Positions 7,776 through 15,962 of a stretch of DNA of 38,470 nt are shown here, piece after piece (within the stretch, counting starts at the first letter, position 1; the number at the start of each line of letters is the position of its first letter). The notes under the pieces were generated by a model. It was not told where the DNA came from. It saw only the letters and a program-made list of their open reading frames with translations, and ran no database searches. The stretch is from Treponema sp. (lineage in GTDB: Bacteria; Spirochaetota; Spirochaetia; Treponematales; Breznakiellaceae), in assembly GCA_009780855.1 (NCBI GenBank), contig WQZG01000030.1:1-38470 (forward strand). The letters are read 5' to 3'. Position numbers and translations under genes: made by a program.

Positions 7776-8920
7776 TATTTTTCCATAATTCCTGAAACTG
7801 TGGAAAGTGTATATCCCCGATCAATCCACCCCGGATAAAATTCATTAAGTATGGACGCAAGGGTATCTGTGGAGACATGGCCTATCATTACGGCGTTTCC
7901 CTTTTGCGCGGCTTTCGCAAGACCGGAATCAAGGTAGCTTATTATGGAATTGCGGTCATGATCGTTGTCGAGAAACACATCGCGTTCTCCGATTTCCACG
8001 CCAAGACGTATGGCAGCCTCGGGAGCGGCGGTATCAGCGGTGGTGCGGGAATCAAGAAAAAATATTCCGCGCTCACGGCAGATATCAAGAATAATTTCCA
8101 TGATCTTTTCATCCATGGAAATCTTTGAACCTTCATGATTATTTATACCGGCAACCGGCCAGACTTCATCCAGATTGCTGTTAACAACCGACCGAATTTC
8201 TGCCTCTGACATTGCCGAATAAATCGCTTTGGGCCCCGGATTGCTGCCGCCAAGGGATTCCATCGGCTGATGCAGCAGCACCTCCTTGCCTGCGGCCCGG
8301 ATCCGGCGCGCGGCCTCTGCGGAATTGGGAAGTCCCGGAAGTACAGCAATCGTAAGCGATCCCGGGAAACGCAGATACGGTTCAAGATCCCGCAAATTGT
8401 TGCCCGCGTCATCAATTACAAAAACGAGTTTTATACTGTTGATCTTTTTTGGCGCCTGTTGTACGGACGCCGGCGCTTGCTGAACCGGCGTCTGCTGAAC
8501 CGGCGCGGCCGGTTGTACAGGTACAGCCGCAGCCGGCGGGGCCGCAGGCTGCAGTTTGGGCGCAGCGGGGGCAGGAAGCTGTGTCGGTACAACTGGCGGC
8601 GGTTCAACAGCGGCGGGTGCAGGAAGTTCAACTGCGGCAACCGGGAGCAAGTCAGCGGCAGGCTCCTGCTGTGCAGGGACAGGCTCCTGCGCGGCAATAA
8701 TTTCACCTGTTATTTCATTGCGCCCCTGTGAAACAACATAATAAACCGAGACAAGCATGCCAACGCTTATCAGAATCCCGGTGACAAGCATCACAGAAAT
8801 TTTATTATGTAAAATCAGCCTGGAAAGTTTTTCTTTTTTGGAAAATCTCCGTTTGGTTTTGGAAACAGCGCCGGGTTTTTTGCCCGGCGGAGATTTTTTT
8901 TTGCGGCTGGCAGTTTTCAA
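7775..8920 (-). CDS. YibQ-like divergent polysaccharide deacetylase, membrane-anchored
   Basis: A 381-residue protein with a very basic N-terminus (residues 1-35), one membrane helix near 40-63, a low-complexity Pro/Ala/Gln linker at about 80-160, and a C-terminal divergent polysaccharide deacetylase domain. Domain marks are L-V-F-V-I-D-D-A-G-N-N, L-T-I-A-V-L-P-G-L-P-N-S, L-L-H-Q-P-M-E-S, G-I-N-N-H-E-G-S and F-L-D-S-R-T-T. It would act on glycans outside the cytoplasmic membrane; the substrate is unknown. The only usable start is a TTG at 8918-8920, since an in-frame stop lies two codons upstream and the next Met is inside the membrane helix. No clear ribosome site is seen. Confidence 0.85.
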   Translation of the reverse strand: MKTASRKKKSPPGKKPGAVSKTKRRFSKKEKLSRLILHNKISVMLVTGILISVGMLVSVYYVVSQGRNEITGEIIAAQEPVPAQQEPAADLLPVAAVELPAPAAVEPPPVVPTQLPAPAAPKLQPAAPPAAAVPVQPAAPVQQTPVQQAPASVQQAPKKINSIKLVFVIDDAGNNLRDLEPYLRFPGSLTIAVLPGLPNSAEAARRIRAAGKEVLLHQPMESLGGSNPGPKAIYSAMSEAEIRSVVNSNLDEVWPVAGINNHEGSKISMDEKIMEIILDICRERGIFFLDSRTTADTAAPEAAIRLGVEIGERDVFLDNDHDRNSIISYLDSGLAKAAQKGNAVMIGHVSTDTLASILNEFYPGWIDRGYTLSTVSGIMEK

Positions 8921-8939
8921 GCAGTTTTAAAACAAAAGA

Positions 8940-9608
8940 CTATTGTATCTTGCGCCCCGATGCTGTGCGGGAATTCACCCGGTCAGTATCCTTCTGGGTC
9001 AATTTTATCAATAAATAAGGACTTTTATCGCCGGTAAATTTTATGCTGTATTCCGGGCCGCCGTAAGATACAATGCCCCTTGCATCACCGGCGCTGACCG
9101 CTTTTCCGTTGGGGCTGTATTTAAGGTAAAAATAACCTTCCGGATCGCCTGCCATGGAAGAGAACTGGAGCTGGCAGTTTGCATAACGGTCTTCCCGTTC
9201 AAAACATACAGAAAGAATTATTTCATTATTAACGATCTGCATTTCCATGGTCTGGCCTTCAACCTGGTCCGGAACAGTTATTTCATCCCTGACATGCACA
9301 TCTTCAAAAGTTACCTTGCCGGATTCAAGCCGGTTGGTGGACTGCGTATAGTTCCTTTCAAGCAGAATCCTGCCAAAAAGAATCATCTGGTAGTTTTTTA
9401 TCTCGTTGGCCATTTGTTCGTTTGATTCAAATAGCCGCTGCAGAATGCCGACGGTCAGCGGCATTAAAGTATCCGGCGGTGTTTGTACTATGATGGGCGC
9501 AGGAGGTGGAGCCGGCGCAGGAGCAGGGGCCGGAGCGGGAGTCGTACAGCTAAAAAATGTAACAATAAGAGTCAAAAGGATAATACCGGAAAAATATCTT
9601 TTTCTCAT
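8940..9608 (-). CDS. Putative lipoprotein with Pro-Ala repeat
   Basis: Not recognised by function. The 222-residue protein has a lipoprotein signal peptide (basic M-R-K-R, hydrophobic core, F-F-S-C with Cys21 as the probable lipidation site). A Pro-Ala repeat (about residues 24-37) follows as a spacer, then a mixed alpha/beta domain that contains I-L-L-E-R-N-Y-T-Q-S near residue 85 and a beta-rich C-terminal half (S-V-C-F-E-R-E-D-R, Y-F-Y-L-K-Y-S-P-N-G-K). It lies 19 bases before the deacetylase gene on the same strand, so the two may share a transcript and an envelope role. A terminator separates it from the sigma factor gene upstream. Confidence 0.75.
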   Translation of the reverse strand: MRKRYFSGIILLTLIVTFFSCTTPAPAPAPAPAPPPAPIIVQTPPDTLMPLTVGILQRLFESNEQMANEIKNYQMILFGRILLERNYTQSTNRLESGKVTFEDVHVRDEITVPDQVEGQTMEMQIVNNEIILSVCFEREDRYANCQLQFSSMAGDPEGYFYLKYSPNGKAVSAGDARGIVSYGGPEYSIKFTGDKSPYLLIKLTQKDTDRVNSRTASGRKIQ

Positions 9609-9675
9609 AATTACCGCCTTAAGATATTTATCGGCATCTTTTAATTTTTTTATTTAGATTGATCAAGCAGATACC

Positions 9676-9714
9676 AAAAAAAAGTTCACCCGGCCGGAGG
9701 ATTGCCGGGTGAAC
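9676..9714 (-). terminator. Intrinsic terminator after the sigma factor gene
   Basis: On the minus strand a perfect 11-bp GC-rich stem (GTTCACCCGGC with GCCGGGTGAAC, 9714-9704 with 9694-9684) closes a loop of about 9 bases and is followed directly by eight T residues (9683-9676). It begins about 53 bases after the sigma factor stop codon. The other strand has no T run, so it works in one direction only. Confidence 0.93.
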
Positions 9715-9767
9715 AAAAATTATTTTACAAGCAGGCTTCCAGGAATTGACCGGATTCCGGGAAAGGC

Positions 9768-10619
9768 TCAGATTGCTTCCAGATAATAAGTATGAAGATC
9801 GTCAGAAAAATTCCGCATCTTGTTAATGGCCCGGATTTCGATTTGACGTACAGTCTCCGGGGAGATTCCCATTTTCTCGCCGATATTTTTTAAGGTAGGT
9901 TTTTCTTCGCCGTTGAATTCGTAACGGTACATAAGTATGCGGCGCTCCCGGTTTTTAAGCGACTTTAACGCCTTAAGGGTCGCGTCCCTGGATGATTTGC
10001 GCATAAGCTGCTGTTCCGGGCTGTAGGTATAATCTTCATAAATATCTTCGATAATGCCGTATTCGTCATTTCTGTTATCCATGTCAACCGGAATAAAACC
10101 GTTGGTCATGTTAAGAATGAGTTCCACTTCGGCGCAGGAAGCTCCCACATTCTGGGCGATTTCTTCCAGACGCGGCTGCCTGTTAAGGGTCTGGGTTAAT
10201 GTATGGTATACCCTCTGAATTCTGCGGAGGGTTTCTTCCTTCCTGTGCGGCAGACGGATTGTACGGCGTTTATTTACCATGTACCTGCTTATTGTCTGGC
10301 GAATCCACCAGCCGGCGTATGTTGAAAAACGTACTTTTTTTAAGTGGCTGTATTTGCCGGCAGCTGTCATAAGACCGAGGTTGCCTTCCTGGATTATGTC
10401 AAGAAGCGGAACATCGGAAGTTACATAGGCACGCGCAATCTTGACTACGAGTTTAAGATTGGCTTCGATCAGCCTTTTTTTGGCTGCCTGGTCGCCTTTT
10501 TCTATAAGCCTGGATAATTCCAGTTCTTCTTCAAAGGTCAATAAAGGTATATTTTTGATTTGATGAAAATAAGATTGTAAAACTTCATCTTTATTTGCAT
10601 CATGTGTTCCATTGTTCAT
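9768..10619 (-). CDS. Group 2 sigma-70-family RNA polymerase sigma factor (RpoS/RpoH-like)
   Basis: Alternative sigma factor that directs core RNA polymerase to a subset of promoters. Region 1.2 is seen as L-Q-S-Y-F-H-Q-I-K, region 2 as L-L-D-I-I-Q-E-G-N-L-G-L-M and F-S-T-Y-A-G-W-W-I-R-Q-T-I-S-R, region 3 near residues 150-200, and region 4.2 as T-L-K-N-I-G-E-K-M-G-I-S-P-E-T-V-R-Q-I-E. There is no long acidic region 1.1, so it is not the housekeeping RpoD. ATG 10617-10619 gives 283 aa; a GTG at 10635-10637 would add six residues. AGGA lies 11 bases before the ATG, while nothing suitable precedes the GTG. A -24/-12 promoter sits about 35 bases upstream of the ATG's transcript start, which recalls Borrelia RpoS. 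Orthology to RpoS is not shown. Confidence 0.9.
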   Translation of the reverse strand: MNNGTHDANKDEVLQSYFHQIKNIPLLTFEEELELSRLIEKGDQAAKKRLIEANLKLVVKIARAYVTSDVPLLDIIQEGNLGLMTAAGKYSHLKKVRFSTYAGWWIRQTISRYMVNKRRTIRLPHRKEETLRRIQRVYHTLTQTLNRQPRLEEIAQNVGASCAEVELILNMTNGFIPVDMDNRNDEYGIIEDIYEDYTYSPEQQLMRKSSRDATLKALKSLKNRERRILMYRYEFNGEEKPTLKNIGEKMGISPETVRQIEIRAINKMRNFSDDLHTYYLEAI

Positions 10620-10663
10620 ATTATCTGTTTTCCTCACTTTATAATCATCACTTAACCTTTATA

Positions 10664-10682
10664 TAGCAATTTTCGTGCCAGG
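10664..10682 (-). promoter_or_regulatory. Sigma-54 (-24/-12) promoter for the sigma factor gene
   Basis: The minus strand reads CCTGGCACGAAAATTGCT, which matches the sigma-54 consensus TGGCACG-N4-TTGCW at every specified base. The -24 GG is at 10679-10678 and the -12 GC at 10667-10666. Transcription would start near 10654, giving a leader of about 35 bases to the ATG at 10619. No sigma-54 gene or activator gene is in the window. The 150 AT-rich bases upstream could hold activator sites, but I see no convincing repeat. Confidence 0.85.
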
Positions 10683-10853
10683 TAACCACTTTTAAATAAA
10701 AATATCTTAATTCCTTATATTATAAAGAATTAGGATAAATTGACAAAAAAAAATTACCAAAAGAATCTTAAATAGTATAAAATAATGCACATTTTGGTTT
10801 TTTTAATGTAGAAAAAATATTAATATTATACTCTTGGAAAATTCATTTTTTGT

Positions 10854-11312
10854 ATGTTATATTTAATTATGGACTACGGGATAACTCTGCTGGCGAAAGA
10901 AAACGCCGCTTATTACAATATTCAATGGTCGCCCCTGGCTGTCGCGGACAGATGGACCATTAACGCCAAAGTACCCGCAGTTGCAGGAATTTACGAAATC
11001 TACTGGATGGACGAATACGAAAAACTTCGCATGCTTTCGGTAGGGAATACCCATTACGGTGGACTCCGTTCCGAGATACGCCGTCTTACCGACAGCGAAC
11101 TTGTTACCGACGAAAAAGCCCGTAAAATCCTGGAAGAAAAAGAAATCTGGTTCCGTTACGCGCCGACCAATTCCGCGTCTGCCATGGCCGACGTGGTCTG
11201 GTTTTTCCGGGCTACCTACTTTCCCGAAGACCCGGGAGTAGAGCCTTCAGGCTTATACGAAAAAATATTCCTCAAGGAATCCGCGCCCGATAAGTTAATC
11301 TGGGTCCCATAA
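10854..11312 (+). CDS. Small conserved-type protein, possibly a degenerate GIY-YIG domain
   Basis: Not confidently recognised. The 152-residue protein contains A-G-I-Y-E-I-Y-W followed by L-S-V-G-N-T-H-Y-G-G-L-R-S-E-I-R-R-L. This order (G-I-Y, then x-V-G, then Arg on a helix) recalls the GIY-YIG nuclease fold. The region where the catalytic Glu is expected reads S-A-S-A-M-A-D-V-V-W-F-F, so a catalytic Glu is not evident and the protein may be inactive as a nuclease. ATG 10854 gives 152 aa; a second ATG at 10869 (147 aa) is equally possible because neither has a ribosome site. TATACT at 10827-10832 may be its -10 box. It is followed 14 bases later by the YciO-like gene, probably in one transcript. 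Confidence 0.55.
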   Translation: MLYLIMDYGITLLAKENAAYYNIQWSPLAVADRWTINAKVPAVAGIYEIYWMDEYEKLRMLSVGNTHYGGLRSEIRRLTDSELVTDEKARKILEEKEIWFRYAPTNSASAMADVVWFFRATYFPEDPGVEPSGLYEKIFLKESAPDKLIWVP

Positions 11313-11326
11313 CCAGGGAAAATTTC

Positions 11327-11986
11327 ATGATTGAATACGTGGCTGCGGGAAACATCGACGATCGTATTTTAAACAGATCGGTAAAACTCCTGGTCAACGG
11401 CGGTATAGCCGCGCTTCCGACCGATACGAGCTGGAGCATTGTCTGTTCAACACAGTCCAGGGAAGGAATCAAAAAACTGCGGCAGCTGTCCGGGGAAAAG
11501 GACGAAAGACTCTTTACAATTTTATGTTCCAATATCGCCCAGTTCGGCGAATGGTGCAGCCTGGACAATACCAGGTTCAGGCTGATAAAGCGCCTGGCGC
11601 CGGGGCCCTATGTTTTTATTTTAAGCACGCTTTTGGGCACGGAAAAAACTCTTAGCCTAAGACGCAAAGAAATTGGCGTCAGGCTTCCGGCGCATCCGGT
11701 GCCGGTAACGGTAATAAACAGCCTGGGCTGCCCGCTCTACGGAATTACCGCCAAACGGTCCATGGCCGAGGACTATATGCCCGATTTTGACGATGAAGAC
11801 GGTAAAAATGTCCTGTTCGGCGAAGATGTCCTTTTTGAAGGCGGGTGGGAACTGGAAACAATAAACGGACTGGATGTGATCCTCGATCCGGGAGAAGACC
11901 AGGAACGGGTTGTTTCAACTGTCCTTGACATGAGAACCGGCGATGTTGTACTGCTTAGACAGGGAATAGGAGCCTGGCCGGCTTAA
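11327..11986 (+). CDS. Sua5/YciO/YrdC-family protein
   Basis: Member of the family that includes TsaC, which makes threonylcarbamoyl-AMP for the t6A modification. Visible family features are A-A-L-P-T-D-T-S-W-S-I near residue 28, L-R-Q-L-S-G-E-K-D-E-R-L-F-T-I-L near 52, P-G-P-Y-V-F-I-L and I-G-V-R-L-P-A-H-P near 120. The canonical K-x-R motif of TsaC (usually K-G-R-P) is not present in standard form; the region reads E-K-D-E-R, closer to the YciO branch. The 219-residue length fits YciO. AGGGA 8 bases before the ATG supports the start. tsaD is 3.5 kb away on the other strand, so a role in t6A synthesis is possible but not shown. Confidence 0.8.
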   Translation: MIEYVAAGNIDDRILNRSVKLLVNGGIAALPTDTSWSIVCSTQSREGIKKLRQLSGEKDERLFTILCSNIAQFGEWCSLDNTRFRLIKRLAPGPYVFILSTLLGTEKTLSLRRKEIGVRLPAHPVPVTVINSLGCPLYGITAKRSMAEDYMPDFDDEDGKNVLFGEDVLFEGGWELETINGLDVILDPGEDQERVVSTVLDMRTGDVVLLRQGIGAWPA

Positions 11987-11991
11987 AAAAT

Positions 11992-13533
11992 ATGGAACAG
12001 AAAAACTGGGTAAGGGTAGTATTCCGGCGGCGTCTGCTGATCATCACCCTGCTGTTAATCCAGATATTTGTAATTATCGCCCTGGTTATAAGCACCAGCA
12101 GGGCTTATCGTTTTGTTGATCTCCTTCTTTACTGGATCAGCATAATCGTAAGCCTGTATATAATGAACAAACAGGAAAAATCTGCCTACAAAATAATCTG
12201 GATTTTTTTAATTCTGCTCTTCCCCGTATTCGGCGGACTTTTTTACGTAATTTTCCATACACAAACCAATCCGCGCAAAATGCAGAAAAAAACCGAGGAT
12301 CTGGAACGCAGGTACAAGCCGCTGTATTTTTTACCGGGAAATTTTTTGCCGCTGTTAAAACAGCAGGGCCTGGACAGTGAGCCCCTTGCCCATTACCTGC
12401 ACGAACACGCGGGGTATCCTGTATATACGCATACAAAATCGGTTTATTTTGACTCAGGCGAATCTTTTTTTAACAGAGTTTTAATCGAACTTGAAAAGGC
12501 GGAGAAATACATATTCCTGGAATTTTTTATACTGCGTTCCGGGGTAGTGTTTGATTCAATTCTGGAAATTCTGGAAAGAAAGGCAGCCGCAGGAATTGAT
12601 GTCCGGATTATTTATGACGATCTTGGAAACTTTACATCTCTGCCCGCCAACTACAGGGAAACGTTAAAAAAGAAGGGAATCAGGAGTACGGTATTTAATC
12701 CGTTCAAGCCTGTATTGTCATCCCTGCAGAACAACAGGGACCACCGCAAGATCGTCTGTATAGACGGCAAGACGGCGTTTACAGGCGGCATGAACCTGGC
12801 CGACGAATACATCAACGCCAAGGAAAGGTTCGGCCACTGGAAAGACGCGGCCATAATGGTGGAAGGAATGGCCGCCTGGAGTTTCGCGCTGATTTTTTTG
12901 CAGATGTGGAACGGCCAGGATCAGCGCGTTTACGATGACCCCCAATCTTTTTATCCGTGGAAGCAACAGACGTGCGGGATTGAAGATGACGGATATGTGC
13001 AGCCCTACGCGGACAGCCCCCTGGACTCCGAAAACATCGGGGAGCATGTTTACATAAAAATAATAAACAACGCCAAAGACTACGTTTACATCAATACACC
13101 GTATCTTGTAGTGGATGACGATTTAATTTCGGCGTTATCGATAGCTGCCAAAAGCGGTGTTGACGTAAGGATAGTAACCCCGCACCGCTGGGACAAATGG
13201 TATGTCGCCGTTGTATCCCGTTCCTACTACCGCCAGTTAATATTGTCCGGCGTCAAGATTTATGAGTACACCCAGGGTTTCAACCATTCCAAGACTTTCG
13301 TATCCGATGACAGGACAGCGACAGTGGGAACAACAAACCTTGACTTCCGCAGCCTTTACCTGCACTTTGAATGCGGAGTCCTTCTGCTGGAGTCAGAGAC
13401 GGTAAAAACGGTAAGGGATGATTTTAACAACACCCTGCCGCTTTGCCACGAAATAACCCTGGCAGACTGCGCCAGAAACGCGCCGCAGCGGATTTTTCAG
13501 GATCTGCTGCGCCTGTTTGCCCCGCTGATGTAA
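11992..13533 (+). CDS. cls: Cardiolipin synthase (phospholipase D family)
   Basis: Condenses phosphatidylglycerol molecules into cardiolipin at the cytoplasmic membrane. Two N-terminal membrane helices (about residues 11-32 and 60-90, the latter with I-W-I-F-L-I-L-L-F-P-V-F-G-G) precede two phospholipase-D domains. Each has an H-x-K-x4-D motif: D-H-R-K-I-V-C-I-D-G-K near 250 and N-H-S-K-T-F-V-S-D-D near 432. The first is followed by T-G-G-M-N, the second by V-G-T-T-N-L-D-F-R-S. Length 513 aa is typical of ClsA-type enzymes. It begins 5 bases after the YciO-like stop with no ribosome site close by, so coupling is likely. Confidence 0.93.
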   Translation: MEQKNWVRVVFRRRLLIITLLLIQIFVIIALVISTSRAYRFVDLLLYWISIIVSLYIMNKQEKSAYKIIWIFLILLFPVFGGLFYVIFHTQTNPRKMQKKTEDLERRYKPLYFLPGNFLPLLKQQGLDSEPLAHYLHEHAGYPVYTHTKSVYFDSGESFFNRVLIELEKAEKYIFLEFFILRSGVVFDSILEILERKAAAGIDVRIIYDDLGNFTSLPANYRETLKKKGIRSTVFNPFKPVLSSLQNNRDHRKIVCIDGKTAFTGGMNLADEYINAKERFGHWKDAAIMVEGMAAWSFALIFLQMWNGQDQRVYDDPQSFYPWKQQTCGIEDDGYVQPYADSPLDSENIGEHVYIKIINNAKDYVYINTPYLVVDDDLISALSIAAKSGVDVRIVTPHRWDKWYVAVVSRSYYRQLILSGVKIYEYTQGFNHSKTFVSDDRTATVGTTNLDFRSLYLHFECGVLLLESETVKTVRDDFNNTLPLCHEITLADCARNAPQRIFQDLLRLFAPLM

Positions 13534-13549
13534 GAGTCAATAGAAAAAA

Positions 13550-14620
13550 ATGAAGGACAATCACGGCAGAATTTTTTTGCTGATTGTCTGTGCGGTAATT
13601 ATTCCGCTGCTTTTGGGGTGTCACAACCCTGCAGCTCAGGGCAGTATACCGGAAAGCGGCGCCGGATTTACAATCAAACCAAAGACTCCTGATTTAAAAA
13701 ATTATGATGTAATTTTTATAGGCGAGAACCACATCAGCTCCCAGAACTTCGGTATTGAGCTGGGCTTAATGCAATACTATTACTCACTGGGCGTCAGAGA
13801 CTTTGCCCTGGAGTGCAGTTTTTCGGACGCACTTTTTTTTCAGTATTATTTTGATACCGGCGACGAAGATTGTTATGAGTTTATAAACAGGTATTCCGCC
13901 GCAAAAAGAATAACCATCTTTAACAAGGGAAAGGCGGAATTCTACAAAAAAATTTATCAGTGGAATTCAACGCTTGAAGAAAAAATCAGGGTCCACGGTT
14001 TTGATATTGAACATGATCCGTACGGCGCGGGGGTTGATGCGTTATGGTTTTTTATTTTAAAAAATTACGATCAGATTGAAGGCATCCCGCTGTTCTCCGG
14101 CGACGGGATTTGGCAGAGGGCCGGCAACTGGTACAGGCTGATAGAAGACTTCAGAACCAATCAGGCCAGGTACTCAAATATCAGCGCCCCGGATATGGAA
14201 TTGATGAAAAAAATAATCGCCAATGTAGAACAGGGCCTTTTGGCAAACAACTGGAATTTTAAACTTTCACAAAAAGAAAACCAAAAAAGAATCGCGATAC
14301 TGCGCGAACAGTTTATGGCGGAAAATTTCCGCAAAATAAGGGAAGACACAGGAGACGCCAAAGTGTTTGCGATTATGGGTTACAACCACAGCGCCCTGAA
14401 CGGAAAGGCCATTTATACGGTCAACGAAAGCCAATTTCCGTCAGTCTCAACAAGTGAGCCGAGCATGGCCGCGGTACTAAAAAATGAAATGAACATCGCG
14501 TCGATTGTACTGCGGACTTTTGGTAATTCAAGCAAGTGGCCCTTTATTGTTAAAATAAAAGGCTGGCAATTGTCGGAACCCAACAAGTCAGTGTATAAGG
14601 GCAAATGGCCGCTTGATTAA
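13550..14620 (+). CDS. EreA/ChaN-like lipoprotein
   Basis: A 356-residue protein with a lipoprotein signal (hydrophobic core, then L-L-L-G-C with Cys24). The mature part resembles the EreA/ChaN/TIKI-type fold: D-V-I-F-I-G-E-N-H near residue 54, F-A-L-E-C near 86, V-H-G-F-D-I-E-H-D near 147 and M-G-Y-N-H-S near 278. Paired Glu/His motifs of this kind form the active or metal site in those families. Activity is unknown; erythromycin esterase activity should not be assumed. It starts 16 bases after cls and probably shares its transcript. An exported, membrane-tethered location is inferred from the signal peptide. Confidence 0.72.
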   Translation: MKDNHGRIFLLIVCAVIIPLLLGCHNPAAQGSIPESGAGFTIKPKTPDLKNYDVIFIGENHISSQNFGIELGLMQYYYSLGVRDFALECSFSDALFFQYYFDTGDEDCYEFINRYSAAKRITIFNKGKAEFYKKIYQWNSTLEEKIRVHGFDIEHDPYGAGVDALWFFILKNYDQIEGIPLFSGDGIWQRAGNWYRLIEDFRTNQARYSNISAPDMELMKKIIANVEQGLLANNWNFKLSQKENQKRIAILREQFMAENFRKIREDTGDAKVFAIMGYNHSALNGKAIYTVNESQFPSVSTSEPSMAAVLKNEMNIASIVLRTFGNSSKWPFIVKIKGWQLSEPNKSVYKGKWPLD

Positions 14621-14657
14621 TCAACAGGACAGCGTAATCCCGGTTTAGCAGCGTTAA

Positions 14658-15962
14658 TCAGCCAACACTTATGGTTTTGATTAACGAAAAATCACCGCTT
14701 ACCGCCGCCTTGATGACAGAACCGATATATTCATCAACTTCCGAAGCGCTGATCGGGACAGGCATATTCCGCAGTTTCATTTCAAGCTGCGGATCTTTGG
14801 CAGCATCCAGTATTTTTGCAATATAGGTCTGATCCCATTTAAACAATTCGCCCAGTGTTACCGGTGCGTTAATTGATTTACCGAACACGGTCATGCCTCC
14901 GGCAAAGGCAAGGCCCAGTTCCCTGCCGGACAATTTCTGAGGATCGTCTTTAATAAAACCGTACCTTGCGAGTAATCCGCATACCAGCCTCAATTGATTT
15001 TCAATGGCGGGTGCGAACAGGACCGCGTAATACGGATTCATAATACCGCAGGCGGTACCGTGGCCGGCCAGCCCGATAAGCGAAAAACTGGTCATATGCG
15101 GACCGTGGGTTCCGCCTATCATTATTGCGTAAGCTCCCAAATCCGATGCCAGACCAATGGCCTGCCGGGCTTCCATGTCGGACGGATTTTTAATTACGGC
15201 CATAGCGTATTTGAGGACGAGTTCCATAACTGTCCCGGCAATGGACGCGGCGAGATCATATTTTTCCCGCGGGGTATCGGCCGGCAGCCCGGTAAAAACT
15301 TCAAAGCAATGGGAGAATGAATCCAGAATACCGTCCATTGTAACCTTGATTGGCACAGAAGCTGTTGTATCATAATCGAAAAGGCTTGCCCGCGGGACAA
15401 TTGCGTCATCCACAATAAGTTTTTTTTGACCTGCCGACAGGTCGGTTATATTGGAATATTTGGTCAGGTGAGCGCCGGAACTTGCCGAAGTCTGCACAGC
15501 GACAACGGGGGTCAGTTTCTTCCCGGACGCGGCAAGCGCCGCCGAAATTACGCCGGTGCCAAACCAGTGATCGATTTCCGGAGACGCTGTTTTGCCGAGA
15601 CAGGCCAGGAAGTTGGAAGCTTTGCAGGCGTCAATGGTGGAGCCGCCGCCGGCTGCGACAATTACGTCAGGTTCATGATGAAGGAACCAGGTTTCTATAC
15701 GGTAGACATCAGAGCGTGGTGTATTGGGAGCCGCGCCCGGAACTATACCCCCGCCGGCAAGGCTTACGCCGGCTTTTTTTAACGAATCGGATATCGGCCC
15801 GGCGACTGTTTCGATATGCGAGGAACTGCAGACAAGCATGGCGTTTTTGCCGTAACGGGAAACAAGCCGGCCAATCTGCGGCAGGACGCCGCGGCCAAAA
15901 ATATAATCATTGCCTTTCCATGCGGAAATCAAACCTTTGGCTTTTTCAAATAAATCGTTCAC
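14658..15962 (-). CDS. Iron-containing alcohol dehydrogenase (type III)
   Basis: Cytoplasmic NAD(P)-dependent oxidoreductase for an alcohol/aldehyde pair; the substrate cannot be read from sequence. Marks are A-A-G-G-G-S-T-I-D (residues 103-111, nucleotide binding), V-Q-T-S-A-S-S-G-A-H at 156-165, the metal-ligand pair in L-D-S-F-S-H (Asp214, His218) and a second histidine region G-L-A-G-H-G-T-A-C-G. Length 434 aa is slightly above the common 380-390. The start is GTG at 15960-15962 because GGAGG lies 6 bases upstream. It overlaps the end of the acetyltransferase gene by 17 bases, so the two form one operon. Confidence 0.9.
   Translation of the reverse strand: MNDLFEKAKGLISAWKGNDYIFGRGVLPQIGRLVSRYGKNAMLVCSSSHIETVAGPISDSLKKAGVSLAGGGIVPGAAPNTPRSDVYRIETWFLHHEPDVIVAAGGGSTIDACKASNFLACLGKTASPEIDHWFGTGVISAALAASGKKLTPVVAVQTSASSGAHLTKYSNITDLSAGQKKLIVDDAIVPRASLFDYDTTASVPIKVTMDGILDSFSHCFEVFTGLPADTPREKYDLAASIAGTVMELVLKYAMAVIKNPSDMEARQAIGLASDLGAYAIMIGGTHGPHMTSFSLIGLAGHGTACGIMNPYYAVLFAPAIENQLRLVCGLLARYGFIKDDPQKLSGRELGLAFAGGMTVFGKSINAPVTLGELFKWDQTYIAKILDAAKDPQLEMKLRNMPVPISASEVDEYIGSVIKAAVSGDFSLIKTISVG

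Noticed and set aside
8270-8731. Arg-rich plus-strand frame opposite the deacetylase linker
   Set aside because: Antisense shadow of the Pro/Ala/Gln linker; composition is an artefact of the repeat.
10740-10781. TTGACA followed by TATAAA as a promoter for the small GIY-YIG-like gene
   Set aside because: The two boxes are 30 bases apart, and no -10 match of more than three bases lies at 16-18 bases from TTGACA.
15346-15364. TGGCACA in the alcohol dehydrogenase gene as a sigma-54 site
   Set aside because: No GC dinucleotide in the -12 position and it lies in the middle of a coding sequence.
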